This document shows, piece after piece, positions 1 through 8,128 of a stretch of 51,868 nt of DNA. The stretch comes from Actinomycetes bacterium (lineage in GTDB: Bacteria > Auribacterota > JAJCYG01): positions 1 to 51,868 of the forward strand of contig JAJCYG010000050.1 in assembly GCA_029263055.1 (NCBI GenBank), in the 5' to 3' direction. Under the pieces are notes generated by a model, which was given only the letters and a program-made list of their open reading frames with translations, did not search any database and was not told where the DNA came from. The translations under genes were made by a program, and so were the position numbers. Position 1 is the stretch's first letter. Each line of letters begins with the position of its first letter.

Positions 1-3000
1 GCTTCTGCGGTCTCTTATATTTTTGCTTTTAATAACACAAATATTTTTAGACCTTTTGCTTTAAGCCCTACTCCTGAAGCGTATCTTTCAGTCAGTCAGA
101 TCAATGGTCCTGCTCCACTCACTATAAACTTACACGGAAGTGGAATCGACATTGATGGCTCCATTGCTTCATATCAATGGAATTTTGGAGATGGCTCACC
201 GGTTTCAAACATTCAAAGTCCATCACATCAATTCACCACTCCAGGGCGTTATACTGTTACCTTAACTGTGACCGACAACAATGGAAACACACATCAGGCA
301 AGCGAAGTGATTACGGCTTACACCAATGCTGCAGCCCCAACAACATGGTTGCTCAATCAAATCGATCCCGTCTCTAAACTGATTAAAACAACTGAAGGCG
401 ATACGATTTCTATTTTAGATGAAATGGGAATGGCTCTAGTGGCACTCACGGCTCGAGGCGAAACCACAGCTGCTGCTGCGATGCTCACCCAAATGCAAAG
501 CGTGCAATTAGCCGATGGTTCATTTGGATTCGGTTACTTTACTCCAGGAAGCAATCCTATTTCATTAGATAAGTTTGGCCGTCCGCTCGGTTGGTTTGGA
601 CTTGGATTAAGTTTTTATATAGACCAAACACAAGACGTTCTGTTTTTGTCCATGGCTGAAAAATTAGCAGATTACTTTATCAGCACGCGTCTGATCACAA
701 GCGCCAATTTTCCAGGTCGTGCTATTTATGGACCGACTGATGGGAACCAATCATTTGTCAGTTTGCAAGAGAACATTCCTATCTATGCATTTATTCGAAA
801 CATGGCAGTGTTGTCGAGCAATCCAACAAAACAAGCAAGCTATACATCAGCTGCTGCTGATATGAAAACTTTTCTTGAAAGCATGTGGGATAACAACGCT
901 ACTTTTGGCGGGCGTTTTTTTACAGCACGCAATGGCGCAGACTTTATCAACATTGATTTTGACTACCTGGCTGAAATTCAAAACTGGGCGGTGATGACAC
1001 TTGGAGCCACGGGGCCTAACGGAGAAGACTACACACGTGCGCTAAAACCTGAAGAAGGACGTTCTGTTTTTGCTCTTTTAAAGGCTGTTGATACTGCTTC
1101 TGTTCAATTTCCAAATGGACAAACCAATGTAACAGGCATTAGTTGGGGAACCAGTTTGATCAATGTGTTCACCAATATGATTTGGTCAGAACATTCTAAT
1201 GCGTATCAACTCGCATTAGATTTAAATAACATTCAGATTTACGACAACCACAAAGAACTTCATTTTCTAGGTGAGGTTGATCAATTCTTAGTTAAAAGCA
1301 ATGTCAATCCAATGACCAATAATGCCGCTGTAAATGGCGGAGTTCCTTACACGACATTAGGTTCATTAGCAACAGAGCCCAATGATTTCCGAGTTGATTT
1401 AGATAGCAAAGTAGGTAGCACTTCCTTTTATATTCTTGCGGTTCAAGGAGTCAATCCATTTGCCATAGCAACCAACACCCCTCAAACACCCTTTGCCGTA
1501 GACCCTGTTCCAACCACAACACGTGCCACTCAAATCATTGTGACCGGAACCAAACCTGCAGGCTATGGCGTCTTACTTAATGGACAAGTGGTGGTTGCCG
1601 CTAATGCCAGCATCACTTGGCAAGTAGTAATCACAGTCAGTGGTGGTGAAAACAATCTCAATTTTCAAGCTCAAGCACCAAATGGAACATTGACGGCACC
1701 AATCAATCAAAAAACATATGGGGGCTACACCAGTAATCCTGGTTATTCAATCTGGTTACTTCAAACCTATGTTGATAACAACATTCTCGATCAATATTTA
1801 CGGCGCGTAAACCGCTACAACACTTTAGAAGCTGATCCAAACAAAAAAATTAACAAACTAATTGTTTTTGCTGGAAGCTTATCGGCAAACGATGATGCAG
1901 GCCAAGGATTAGTACAAGGGATTAACAACCATCTCCCTCAAAACTTGGCCTACATTAAACAAAATGCAGCCCCTAATACTGAGGTTTATGCCCTCTTTGA
2001 TGGAGCACATGGTTTTCAAGTCGATGCAGATGCCATCAATTTAATGACCTCTGCTCAACTCGACGGACTCGCTCAAAAAATTGCGGACACATTTAATCCT
2101 GACACTAATATCGATGGAATTTGTTGGGATGTAGAACCCCACAATGACAAAATCGGAGAACTTTTAATTAACCTAAAAACAAAATTACGCCCTGGCTTAA
2201 AACTAGCTCACATCTTTTTTGACCAATACAACAACAAAGACTTTTTTAGTGCGATTGATTTAGGAATCTACATTGTTTATGACGTCACATGTGGGGCCTT
2301 TAATTTACAGGGCCAAGATATTTTAAATCACTTTGAAACAGTGGCGTTTAATAATATGGTCACCCCAATGCAAGATGCCGTTACATTTAACACCCCACTT
2401 CAAATCGCGGTTCCTTTTATCGAAACATTTTGTGAAGCCCGCACCAACACAAACCAAAATATCGAAGACTTTATGCGACGCGCTATTCGAGCACAAGAAA
2501 ATGCATCCACTCAAACAGGCATTCAATTAAACGGATTGAAAATTTTTGGTTTCTTAACGTGGACTAAATGGCCTCAAGAATTTGGATGGCAAGTGCTGCA
2601 AAACAGAAACATTGATTTGTCACAGCGTGATAGAGAATGGACGATTTACTTAGGGACCCCTGCTCTCATTAACGGAGCAACCAACCTAGACGCAGCTGCT
2701 GCTGAACTCAACCGCTACAATGTGGTGGTACTTGGAGACGCGGCGTTAGCAGATCAAACCAACACTCAAGGCATTATGCAACGACTCGATAAGTCTGAAG
2801 TCTATGGTTATATTGATATTGGGGTCTTCACACAAAATTTATCTTCTGCTGCAGTCAAAGCTAAAATTGACCAATGGAAAGCATTAGGAGCCCGCGGCGT
2901 TTACTTTGCCAATGCAGGCTATGATTTCGGAACATTTAGAATTCGACAAAACGAATTTATTTTACACGCTCACTTTAATGCCATGCCCGTGATTGCAGAA

Positions 3001-3516
3001 GCCACAGATCCTGCTGATATTTGTGAGAACACAGCAAGCCCACTCAATCCAACTCAAGAAGTTTCTCAGCTCGGAACCTTTCAAGGATTTGCTGTTTATG
3101 ATGGGATCGCATTAAAAGGTTTTCAGGTAAACAACGGAACTTACGAAGCAGCCAACATATGGGAAGCCCGTGCAGAAACAGCCTTAAATTGTAAAAACAA
3201 TTTAGGTATTCGTGTTTACACTTTAGCCACAGGAAATGATCAACCGGCTGGAGATCCAGAGTTTAGCACCAAGTATCCATTTGGTTATGCTTCATGCCTG
3301 CTCTATGATTTTGATTACTTTAATTATCAAGACGCTGCTTTTGCTGAAAACGGAGCCTTTGCCAACACCCTCTTTCACGAAACCCAACCCAGCTACAACA
3401 CAGGCACTGAATGGGTCGGCACCACTGTCACACATGCCGGAGACAATCACTCCCGCGCTGCATTAGGCGGAACCCTAACCATCAACACCACCACCCACCA
3501 AGTCACCGCTCCATAA
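1..3516 (+). CDS. Secreted multidomain carbohydrate-active-like protein (5' partial)
   Basis: The reading frame is open from the first base, so the gene begins upstream of the window; 1171 residues are visible. Residues about 25-100 form a PKD domain, shown by WNFGDG and the strand YTVTLTVTD. Next comes a long helical region (about 105-480) rich in W, G and D that resembles six-hairpin/(alpha/alpha) glycosidase scaffolds. Around residue 700 the stretch DGICWDVEP resembles the DGxxxDxE active-site signature of GH18-type barrels, and 'VYALFDGAHGF' precedes it. The C-terminal third (YGYIDIGV, GARGVYFANAGYDFG, MPVIAEATDPADI) looks like another TIM barrel, reminiscent of GH114-like proteins. PKD domains usually belong to secreted or surface proteins. 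The PKD call is firm, the glycosidase assignments are inference, and the substrate is unknown. No transcription terminator hairpin is evident after the stop. Confidence 0.7.
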   Translation, partial: ASAVSYIFAFNNTNIFRPFALSPTPEAYLSVSQINGPAPLTINLHGSGIDIDGSIASYQWNFGDGSPVSNIQSPSHQFTTPGRYTVTLTVTDNNGNTHQASEVITAYTNAAAPTTWLLNQIDPVSKLIKTTEGDTISILDEMGMALVALTARGETTAAAAMLTQMQSVQLADGSFGFGYFTPGSNPISLDKFGRPLGWFGLGLSFYIDQTQDVLFLSMAEKLADYFISTRLITSANFPGRAIYGPTDGNQSFVSLQENIPIYAFIRNMAVLSSNPTKQASYTSAAADMKTFLESMWDNNATFGGRFFTARNGADFINIDFDYLAEIQNWAVMTLGATGPNGEDYTRALKPEEGRSVFALLKAVDTASVQFPNGQTNVTGISWGTSLINVFTNMIWSEHSNAYQLALDLNNIQIYDNHKELHFLGEVDQFLVKSNVNPMTNNAAVNGGVPYTTLGSLATEPNDFRVDLDSKVGSTSFYILAVQGVNPFAIATNTPQTPFAVDPVPTTTRATQIIVTGTKPAGYGVLLNGQVVVAANASITWQVVITVSGGENNLNFQAQAPNGTLTAPINQKTYGGYTSNPGYSIWLLQTYVDNNILDQYLRRVNRYNTLEADPNKKINKLIVFAGSLSANDDAGQGLVQGINNHLPQNLAYIKQNAAPNTEVYALFDGAHGFQVDADAINLMTSAQLDGLAQKIADTFNPDTNIDGICWDVEPHNDKIGELLINLKTKLRPGLKLAHIFFDQYNNKDFFSAIDLGIYIVYDVTCGAFNLQGQDILNHFETVAFNNMVTPMQDAVTFNTPLQIAVPFIETFCEARTNTNQNIEDFMRRAIRAQENASTQTGIQLNGLKIFGFLTWTKWPQEFGWQVLQNRNIDLSQRDREWTIYLGTPALINGATNLDAAAAELNRYNVVVLGDAALADQTNTQGIMQRLDKSEVYGYIDIGVFTQNLSSAAVKAKIDQWKALGARGVYFANAGYDFGTFRIRQNEFILHAHFNAMPVIAEATDPADICENTASPLNPTQEVSQLGTFQGFAVYDGIALKGFQVNNGTYEAANIWEARAETALNCKNNLGIRVYTLATGNDQPAGDPEFSTKYPFGYASCLLYDFDYFNYQDAAFAENGAFANTLFHETQPSYNTGTEWVGTTVTHAGDNHSRAALGGTLTINTTTHQVTAP

Positions 3517-3537
3517 TTTTTCTTTCTCTCCTACACC

Positions 3538-3566
3538 TAGACAACATCTCTATCTTCTGATAAAAT
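3538..3566 (+). promoter_or_regulatory. Sigma-70-type promoter for the ORF6N gene
   Basis: A -35 element TAGACA (3538-3543) and a -10 element TAAAAT (3561-3566) are separated by exactly 17 bp, each matching the consensus at five of six positions. The predicted transcription start is near 3573, about 36 bases before the ATG at 3609. Confidence 0.6.
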
Positions 3567-3576
3567 GAACGGGCCG

Positions 3577-3590
3577 TTGAACAGGTTCAA
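3577..3590. promoter_or_regulatory. Candidate operator palindrome TTGAAC-AG-GTTCAA
   Basis: A perfect 6+6 inverted repeat with a 2-bp centre lies just downstream of the predicted start site and upstream of the ribosome-binding site (AAAGAAAGG). Its position would suit repression, possibly by the product of the gene itself, because ORF6N proteins belong to the KilA-N-like DNA-binding group. The regulatory role is inference. Confidence 0.35.
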
Positions 3591-3608
3591 AACAAAAGAA
3601 AGGTTGTT

Positions 3609-4124
3609 ATGGAAACTTTAGTTGTTCAAGAAATAATTGAAAAAAAGATCTTTGTATTACGAGGACAAAAAGTGATGCTCGATAAAGATTTAGCAGAACT
3701 GTATCAAGTTGAGCTAAGAATAATGATTCAAGCTGTAAAAAGAAATAAAGACCGTTTTCCTGAAGACTTCATGTTCCAACTCACTTGGGAAGAAGCAGTT
3801 GCTTCAAGATCACAAAATGTGATCTTGAAGAAAGGTCAAAACCCTAAGTACAGACCTTACGCCTTCACAGAACAAGGAGTGTCAATGCTTTCAAGTGTTT
3901 TACGCAGTAAGCAAGCTATTCAAATGAATGTCGCCATTATGAGAGTCTTTGTGAAATTAAGAGAGATTCTATCAACTCATAAAGAACTAGCTAATAAGCT
4001 AGATGAACTGGAAAGAAGAGTTGAGAATCACGATACTGAAATAGGAAGTATTTTTCAGGTGATTCGCCAACTCATGGCAGAGCCAGAAAAACCAAAGCGT
4101 AAAATTGGATTTAATACTAATTAA
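3609..4124 (+). CDS. ORF6N domain-containing DNA-binding protein
   Basis: This 171-residue protein is a full-length member of the ORF6N family, related to phage KilA-N/ANT proteins. The domain covers residues 8-95: the N-terminal VxEIIEKKIFVLRGQKVMLD strand, LAELYQVE, AVKRNKDRFPEDFMFQLT, and the block YAFTEQGVSMLSSVLRS. A charged helical tail (residues 120-171, LANKLDELERRVENHDTEI) could form a coiled coil. The start is supported by AAAGAAAGG upstream. Such genes are common solitary passengers in bacterial chromosomes, derived from phages or mobile DNA, and their cellular role is not established. The gene has its own promoter and converges on cobS, the two stop codons sharing the TTAA at 4121-4124, so it is probably a later insertion between unrelated units. 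Confidence 0.85.
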   Translation: METLVVQEIIEKKIFVLRGQKVMLDKDLAELYQVELRIMIQAVKRNKDRFPEDFMFQLTWEEAVASRSQNVILKKGQNPKYRPYAFTEQGVSMLSSVLRSKQAIQMNVAIMRVFVKLREILSTHKELANKLDELERRVENHDTEIGSIFQVIRQLMAEPEKPKRKIGFNTN

Positions 4125-4888
4125 GAAAGATAAACGCAGGAAGCGACTAAAAGAAGTATTTGGACTAGCTCTAGAGTGAAACCAAAAAGATCTCCGCAAA
4201 GACCCCCTACTTTTTTTTCTGCCCATTTTTTGATGAGCCATACCGACAAAAGTAGAAGTGCAATGATAATGAAGAGTGAAAAGTGAAAAAGACCAATTAA
4301 AAAGATAAGGGGCAAGATTGCAGATTGCCACAATGTTTTTTGTGATTGCAGGCCAATAAACCAATCACCCAATCCACCCTCTTGAGCAGGTTGAGCATCT
4401 GTAGAGATAAGCAACATGCTCCATCGCGAAACCGTAAAGGCCACCACAATCGAAGCCAATGCATTCGGATTAAATTTAGAGAGAGCAATCAAGGTTGAAA
4501 AAAACTGCCAATACCCAATAAGCAAGACCACTAAAGCAACCACACCAAATGCACCAATGCGTGGGTCCTTCATAATACGCAAGCGATCTTCTTTATCTTG
4601 GCCGCCAACTAAACCTTCAACCGTATCTGCCACACCATCCACATGAAGCATACGAGTTAAAACAAGGTAAACCACTAAGGTTAAAAGACCTAATATTGAA
4701 ACAGGTAAAAATGAAAAGAGTTTTATCTGTAAGACCAAGATCAAGCCCAGAGCAAATCCGATTAGAGGAAATGAGATCAAAAAGAAAGCAGGATCAAACT
4801 TTTCATCATTATCTTTTCCAAAAGAGAAGATAGATAAGAATCGAACGGCATGCAGAAAAGAGGGAATGATTTTTTCTAAATTATTCAT
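4121..4888 (-). CDS. cobS: Adenosylcobinamide-GDP ribazoletransferase (cobalamin synthase)
   Basis: CobS is the integral-membrane enzyme that joins adenosylcobinamide-GDP to alpha-ribazole(-phosphate), the last assembly step of cobalamin. The 255-residue protein has the family blocks RFLSIF (16-21), HVDGVADTVEGL (82-93), an RIMKDPRIGAFG motif (104-115) and GLCGDLFGFTLELVQ near the C-terminus, plus about six hydrophobic segments. The Asp/Glu-rich HVDGVADT region is the usual metal/substrate site. I chose the ATG at 4886-4888 because MNNLEKIIPSFLHAVRFLSIF matches the family start and AGGAG lies upstream at 4901-4905; an in-frame ATG at 4930 would add 14 residues. The start overlaps the end of cobT by 8 nt, so translation is probably coupled in a cobU-cobT-cobS operon. 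Confidence 0.92.
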   Translation of the reverse strand: MNNLEKIIPSFLHAVRFLSIFSFGKDNDEKFDPAFFLISFPLIGFALGLILVLQIKLFSFLPVSILGLLTLVVYLVLTRMLHVDGVADTVEGLVGGQDKEDRLRIMKDPRIGAFGVVALVVLLIGYWQFFSTLIALSKFNPNALASIVVAFTVSRWSMLLISTDAQPAQEGGLGDWFIGLQSQKTLWQSAILPLIFLIGLFHFSLFIIIALLLLSVWLIKKWAEKKVGGLCGDLFGFTLELVQILLLVASCVYLS

Positions 4889-5924
4889 CTCGATTTGAAA
4901 CTCCTGCTGAATCAAATGTTGCCATCTCATTTAATATTTTAATACTGGCATTAGAAAAGTTCATCATCAGTGCGGCGCCGGTTCCTTCACCTAATCTTAA
5001 ATTAAATTCTAAATAGGGCTTGAGTTGAAGAAGCTCTAACATTTTTTTATGCCCTGGCTCTTCTGACTGATGAGAGGCAATTAAATAATCAGCGACATTC
5101 GGTTGTAATTTCATGGCAATCAATGCTCCAGCTGTAGCAATGAGTCCATCTAGTAAAATAGGAATTCTCTTTGATGCAGCAGCTAAAATCGCGCCGGCAA
5201 TCGCGCCGATTTCAAATCCCCCCACCTTGGATAAGAGATCGAGTCCATCTTCTGAGTGAGGTTTATTTATAAGAAGCGACTTTTCAATCACAGCAGCTTT
5301 TTTCAATCGACTCTCTTCATTTAATCCTGTCCCTTTTCCAGTAATCGATTCAATCGACTCATCGCAAACAGCAGCTAAAATCGCTGTAGCTGCTGTGGTA
5401 TTGCCAATCCCCATCTCACCAAAACCAATGATGTCTGCCTCACACTCTTCAACAATTTGAATACCTACTTTTAAAGAATGAATCGCTTCTTCTTCGCTCA
5501 TAGCAGGCCCCAAACTCATATTAGCTGTCCCAAGCCCAACTTTTCGATTGAGCACACCATCAGGTGTTTCCCCTTTAGCCCCAACATCAATCACTTGAAT
5601 CGTGGCACCGGCATCACGAGCTAACACATTAATCGCTGCCCCACCTCCAGCAAAATTATGCAACATCTGAGTGGTCACTTCCTGAGGATAGGCACTCACC
5701 CCCGATTCAACAACACCATGATCTGCCGCAAACACAAAAATCTTCTTTTGCTTCAACCCAGGAACAATCTCTCCTCGAATCCGACAAATCGTCGCAGCCA
5801 ATTCCTCTAATCGCCCCAAACTCCCAGGCGGCTTCGTCAAAGAATCCAACCGCTCTTGAATCTGCTGATCAAATGTTCCATTAATCGGCTCAATACTTTC
5901 AATAATTTGCTTAACAGAGTTCAT
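4881..5924 (-). CDS. cobT: Nicotinate-nucleotide--dimethylbenzimidazole phosphoribosyltransferase
   Basis: CobT activates the lower ligand by transferring phosphoribose from nicotinate mononucleotide to 5,6-dimethylbenzimidazole, giving alpha-ribazole phosphate. The 347 residues match the family length. Visible motifs are TKPPGSLGRLEELA (30-43), FAADHGVVESGVSAYPQEVT (65-84), the glycine-rich FAGGGAAINVL, GFGEMGIGNTTAATAI, and LRLGEGTGAALMM (309-321), where Glu313 corresponds to the catalytic Glu317 of the Salmonella enzyme. AGGAGA at 5928-5933 supports the ATG start. It sits between cobU and cobS. Together with bluB at 29705 it would supply the dimethylbenzimidazole nucleotide. Confidence 0.95.
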   Translation of the reverse strand: MNSVKQIIESIEPINGTFDQQIQERLDSLTKPPGSLGRLEELAATICRIRGEIVPGLKQKKIFVFAADHGVVESGVSAYPQEVTTQMLHNFAGGGAAINVLARDAGATIQVIDVGAKGETPDGVLNRKVGLGTANMSLGPAMSEEEAIHSLKVGIQIVEECEADIIGFGEMGIGNTTAATAILAAVCDESIESITGKGTGLNEESRLKKAAVIEKSLLINKPHSEDGLDLLSKVGGFEIGAIAGAILAAASKRIPILLDGLIATAGALIAMKLQPNVADYLIASHQSEEPGHKKMLELLQLKPYLEFNLRLGEGTGAALMMNFSNASIKILNEMATFDSAGVSNRDE

Positions 5925-5945
5925 ACATCTCCTACTAATTTAAAT

Positions 5946-6503
5946 TTATTTTAACTTTGTTGAAATTCCTGCTGTAACTAAATAGACACGATCACATGCT
6001 TGAGCAAATTTTTGATTGGCTCGTCCAGCTATATCTCGGAATAAGCGCCCTAGTTCATTTTCAGGAACCACGCCATTACCAACTTCATTGCTCACAACAG
6101 TAAGATCACATTGCGTTTTATCTTTTAAAGCAATAATGCGATCAACCTCTTCTAAAACTAACTGCTCAATTTTAGCTAAGTCAGAGGTACCATTGTTTTT
6201 AATTTCAGTCTCTTGATAAATTAAATTGTTCAAATAAAAAGTCAGGCAATCCCATAAGATGATCCCCTTTTCCTGCCCAAGCTGCCGAATCGGATCATGC
6301 GCGTCATAAGGAGCTTCTACGGTTTGCCACTCAGCCGGTCGATCTTGCTGATGGCGCTTAATCCGATCTTTCATTTCGCCATCAAACGCAACCGCACTCG
6401 CTAAGTAAATAGTCGATGCTTGCTTTTTCCGAATCACTTGCTCTTGGGCAAAACTGCTTTTGCCACTTCGAGCGCCACCTAAAATTAATGTCCACTGTTT
6501 CAT
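5946..6503 (-). CDS. cobU: Adenosylcobinamide kinase / adenosylcobinamide-phosphate guanylyltransferase
   Basis: CobU phosphorylates adenosylcobinamide and then transfers GMP to it from GTP, making the activated substrate of CobS. The 185-residue protein begins with the P-loop GGARSGKS (9-16). His51 in RHQQDRPAEW aligns with the guanylylated His46 of Salmonella CobU. DCLTFYLNN and the signature VVSNEVGNGVVPENELGRLF follow. It is the first gene of cobU-cobT-cobS, with a 21-bp gap to cobT. No strong Shine-Dalgarno precedes the ATG. The 166-bp divergent region to the nitrate operon presumably holds its promoter, but I see no convincing -35/-10 pair or riboswitch there. Confidence 0.94.
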   Translation of the reverse strand: MKQWTLILGGARSGKSSFAQEQVIRKKQASTIYLASAVAFDGEMKDRIKRHQQDRPAEWQTVEAPYDAHDPIRQLGQEKGIILWDCLTFYLNNLIYQETEIKNNGTSDLAKIEQLVLEEVDRIIALKDKTQCDLTVVSNEVGNGVVPENELGRLFRDIAGRANQKFAQACDRVYLVTAGISTKLK

Positions 6504-6599
6504 AAGCGTCTGTACAATAACATATTTTTCACCCTGGTTTCATCTTCTCTCACCAACTTGACCCTCTATCAAATTTTCAGTCGATCCCCTTCCAACATG

Positions 6600-6612
6600 G
6601 CATACCATATGC
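6600..6612. promoter_or_regulatory. Candidate operator GCATA-CCA-TATGC upstream of the nitrate operon
   Basis: A perfect 5+5 inverted repeat with a 3-bp centre lies in the cobU/nitrate divergent region, followed directly by TATAAG (6615-6620), a possible -10. It is a plausible binding site for a regulator of nitrate assimilation, but it matches no operator I can name with confidence. Confidence 0.25.
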
Positions 6613-6669
6613 TGTATAAGCTCCCTTCTTCTTATAGAAGACTAAAATAGAGAAAAGGCGCCCATTTTT

Positions 6670-7860
6670 ATGCAAAACAAGACACAGACTGCTTATTTAT
6701 TAGCTCTTTTTACCAATACATTTGCTTTTACTATAAGCTTTGCAGCATGGGTCATTTTTTCTGTGCTTACTGTTCCTTTAGCAACAGAATATGGACTCAA
6801 CCATTTTGAAAAAGGGGTCTTAGTCTCCATTCCAATCTTTTTAGGGTCTGTTTTGCGTTTTCCAGTAGGCGCTTTAACAGACCGGTATGGAGCACGCGTC
6901 ACTTTTCCAGCAGTGATGCTTGTAGGAGCTTTTGCCGCCCTTGCAGCAAGTTTTACCTCTTCATACTTTCAAATTTTAATCTGCGGGCTCTTCTTAGGAC
7001 TTGTTGGAACCTCATTTATTGTCGGAATCTGCTCTGTCTCTGAAAGAACCTCTCTTAAGAAAAAAGGGGTGGCTCTAGGTGTTTTTGCTGTCGGAAATGT
7101 AGGGAGCATGCTAACCACTCTTTTTGCTCCTTACCTTGTTTCATCTTATGGATGGCAGTCGACCTTTTTATTTTACAGTCTTTTTTTAATAGCGACAGCA
7201 AGCCTTTACTGGGTCTTCTTTACTTTTTTGGATAAAGAAAAAAACCGGCCGCTAAAAACCAAAAAACAGAATTGGGCTGTTATGAACCAAAGCCGGCCCT
7301 ATCGCTTTGGATTGTATTACTTTATTACATTTGGTGGTTTTGTCGCCTTCACACTCTTTCTCCCCACCTATTACACAGAAATATTTTCTCTCCCTCTGAA
7401 ACAAGCTGGCTTTTATACAGCCTTTTTTGCTTTTGTCGCAAGTTTGGTTCGTCCTTTTGGTGGCTTTCTTTCAGATCGTTTGGGAGCACGGAAAACATTA
7501 GCTTTATGTTTAGGCGTGATCAGTAGTGCCATTCTTTTAATGGGACTTGTCCCATTTCCATTAACCCTCTTTTTTATTTTAACTCTTTTAATGGGACTAG
7601 CCATGGGAACAGGGAGTGCGGCTGTTTACAAATACATTCCCCAATATTTTCCCCGTGAAATCGGCGTAATCGGTGGTTTTGTCGGAGCTATGGGAGGACT
7701 CGGTGGCTTTTTATTTCCTCCCTTCTTTGGAAAATGCCGAGATCTTTTCGGGGGCTTTGAACAAGGATTTATTTTGTTTGCCCTGATGGGCATGACCACA
7801 CTCTTGTGGCAAGGAATCACTGTTAAACAACTCAATCAACTGGAACTAGCAAAAGTTTGA
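6670..7860 (+). CDS. narK: MFS nitrate/nitrite transporter (NarK/NasA family)
   Basis: This 396-residue major-facilitator protein with about 12 hydrophobic segments is predicted to import nitrate (and perhaps exchange nitrite). The two nitrate signatures of the NNP family are visible: AVGNVGSMLTTLFAP (about 138-152) and GAMGGLGGFLFPPFFG (about 339-354). The MFS loop motif appears as GALTDRYGAR and again as GGFLSDRLGAR. AAAAGG at 6653-6658 supports the ATG. It is the first gene of an operon ending with nirBD, which argues for assimilatory uptake. Substrate direction and nitrate/nitrite preference cannot be read from sequence. Confidence 0.88.
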   Translation: MQNKTQTAYLLALFTNTFAFTISFAAWVIFSVLTVPLATEYGLNHFEKGVLVSIPIFLGSVLRFPVGALTDRYGARVTFPAVMLVGAFAALAASFTSSYFQILICGLFLGLVGTSFIVGICSVSERTSLKKKGVALGVFAVGNVGSMLTTLFAPYLVSSYGWQSTFLFYSLFLIATASLYWVFFTFLDKEKNRPLKTKKQNWAVMNQSRPYRFGLYYFITFGGFVAFTLFLPTYYTEIFSLPLKQAGFYTAFFAFVASLVRPFGGFLSDRLGARKTLALCLGVISSAILLMGLVPFPLTLFFILTLLMGLAMGTGSAAVYKYIPQYFPREIGVIGGFVGAMGGLGGFLFPPFFGKCRDLFGGFEQGFILFALMGMTTLLWQGITVKQLNQLELAKV

Positions 7861-7870
7861 GGCAAATAAA

Positions 7871-8128
7871 ATGAAACTAAAACTACAACTCTTTTCTTCT
7901 TTAAGCGACATTGTGGGCAAAGACCAAATCGAACTCCCTTTTAAGAAAGGGGATAACTGTGATGATTTAAAAATGACAATGGCACTTCTTTTTCCTGGAG
8001 CCATTGAAAAATTAAAGCAGGTTAGCCTTGTTGTGAATCAAAAAATGGCCTCTTGGAACACCCTTCTTCAAGATGGAGATGAAGTCACCTTTTTATTTCC
8101 AGCAGAGAAAGTCTCTCATGACTCCTGA
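7871..8128 (+). CDS. MoaD/ThiS-family small protein lacking the C-terminal Gly-Gly
   Basis: An 85-residue ubiquitin-fold protein of the MoaD type. MKLKLQLFSSLSDIVGKDQI, the LxxLxxxFPG block (here LKMTMALLFPGA) and LQDGDEVTFLFP all match molybdopterin synthase small subunits. The family normally ends in DEVxxxPPVSGG, whose last glycine is thiocarboxylated. Here the chain ends FLFPAEKVSHDS, and neither of the other two frames restores a GG. It may therefore not donate sulfur and could instead act as a structural or assembly factor, or it may be degenerate. It lies 10 bp after narK and overlaps the next gene by 11 nt, linking it to the molybdoenzyme operon. Confidence 0.7.
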   Translation: MKLKLQLFSSLSDIVGKDQIELPFKKGDNCDDLKMTMALLFPGAIEKLKQVSLVVNQKMASWNTLLQDGDEVTFLFPAEKVSHDS

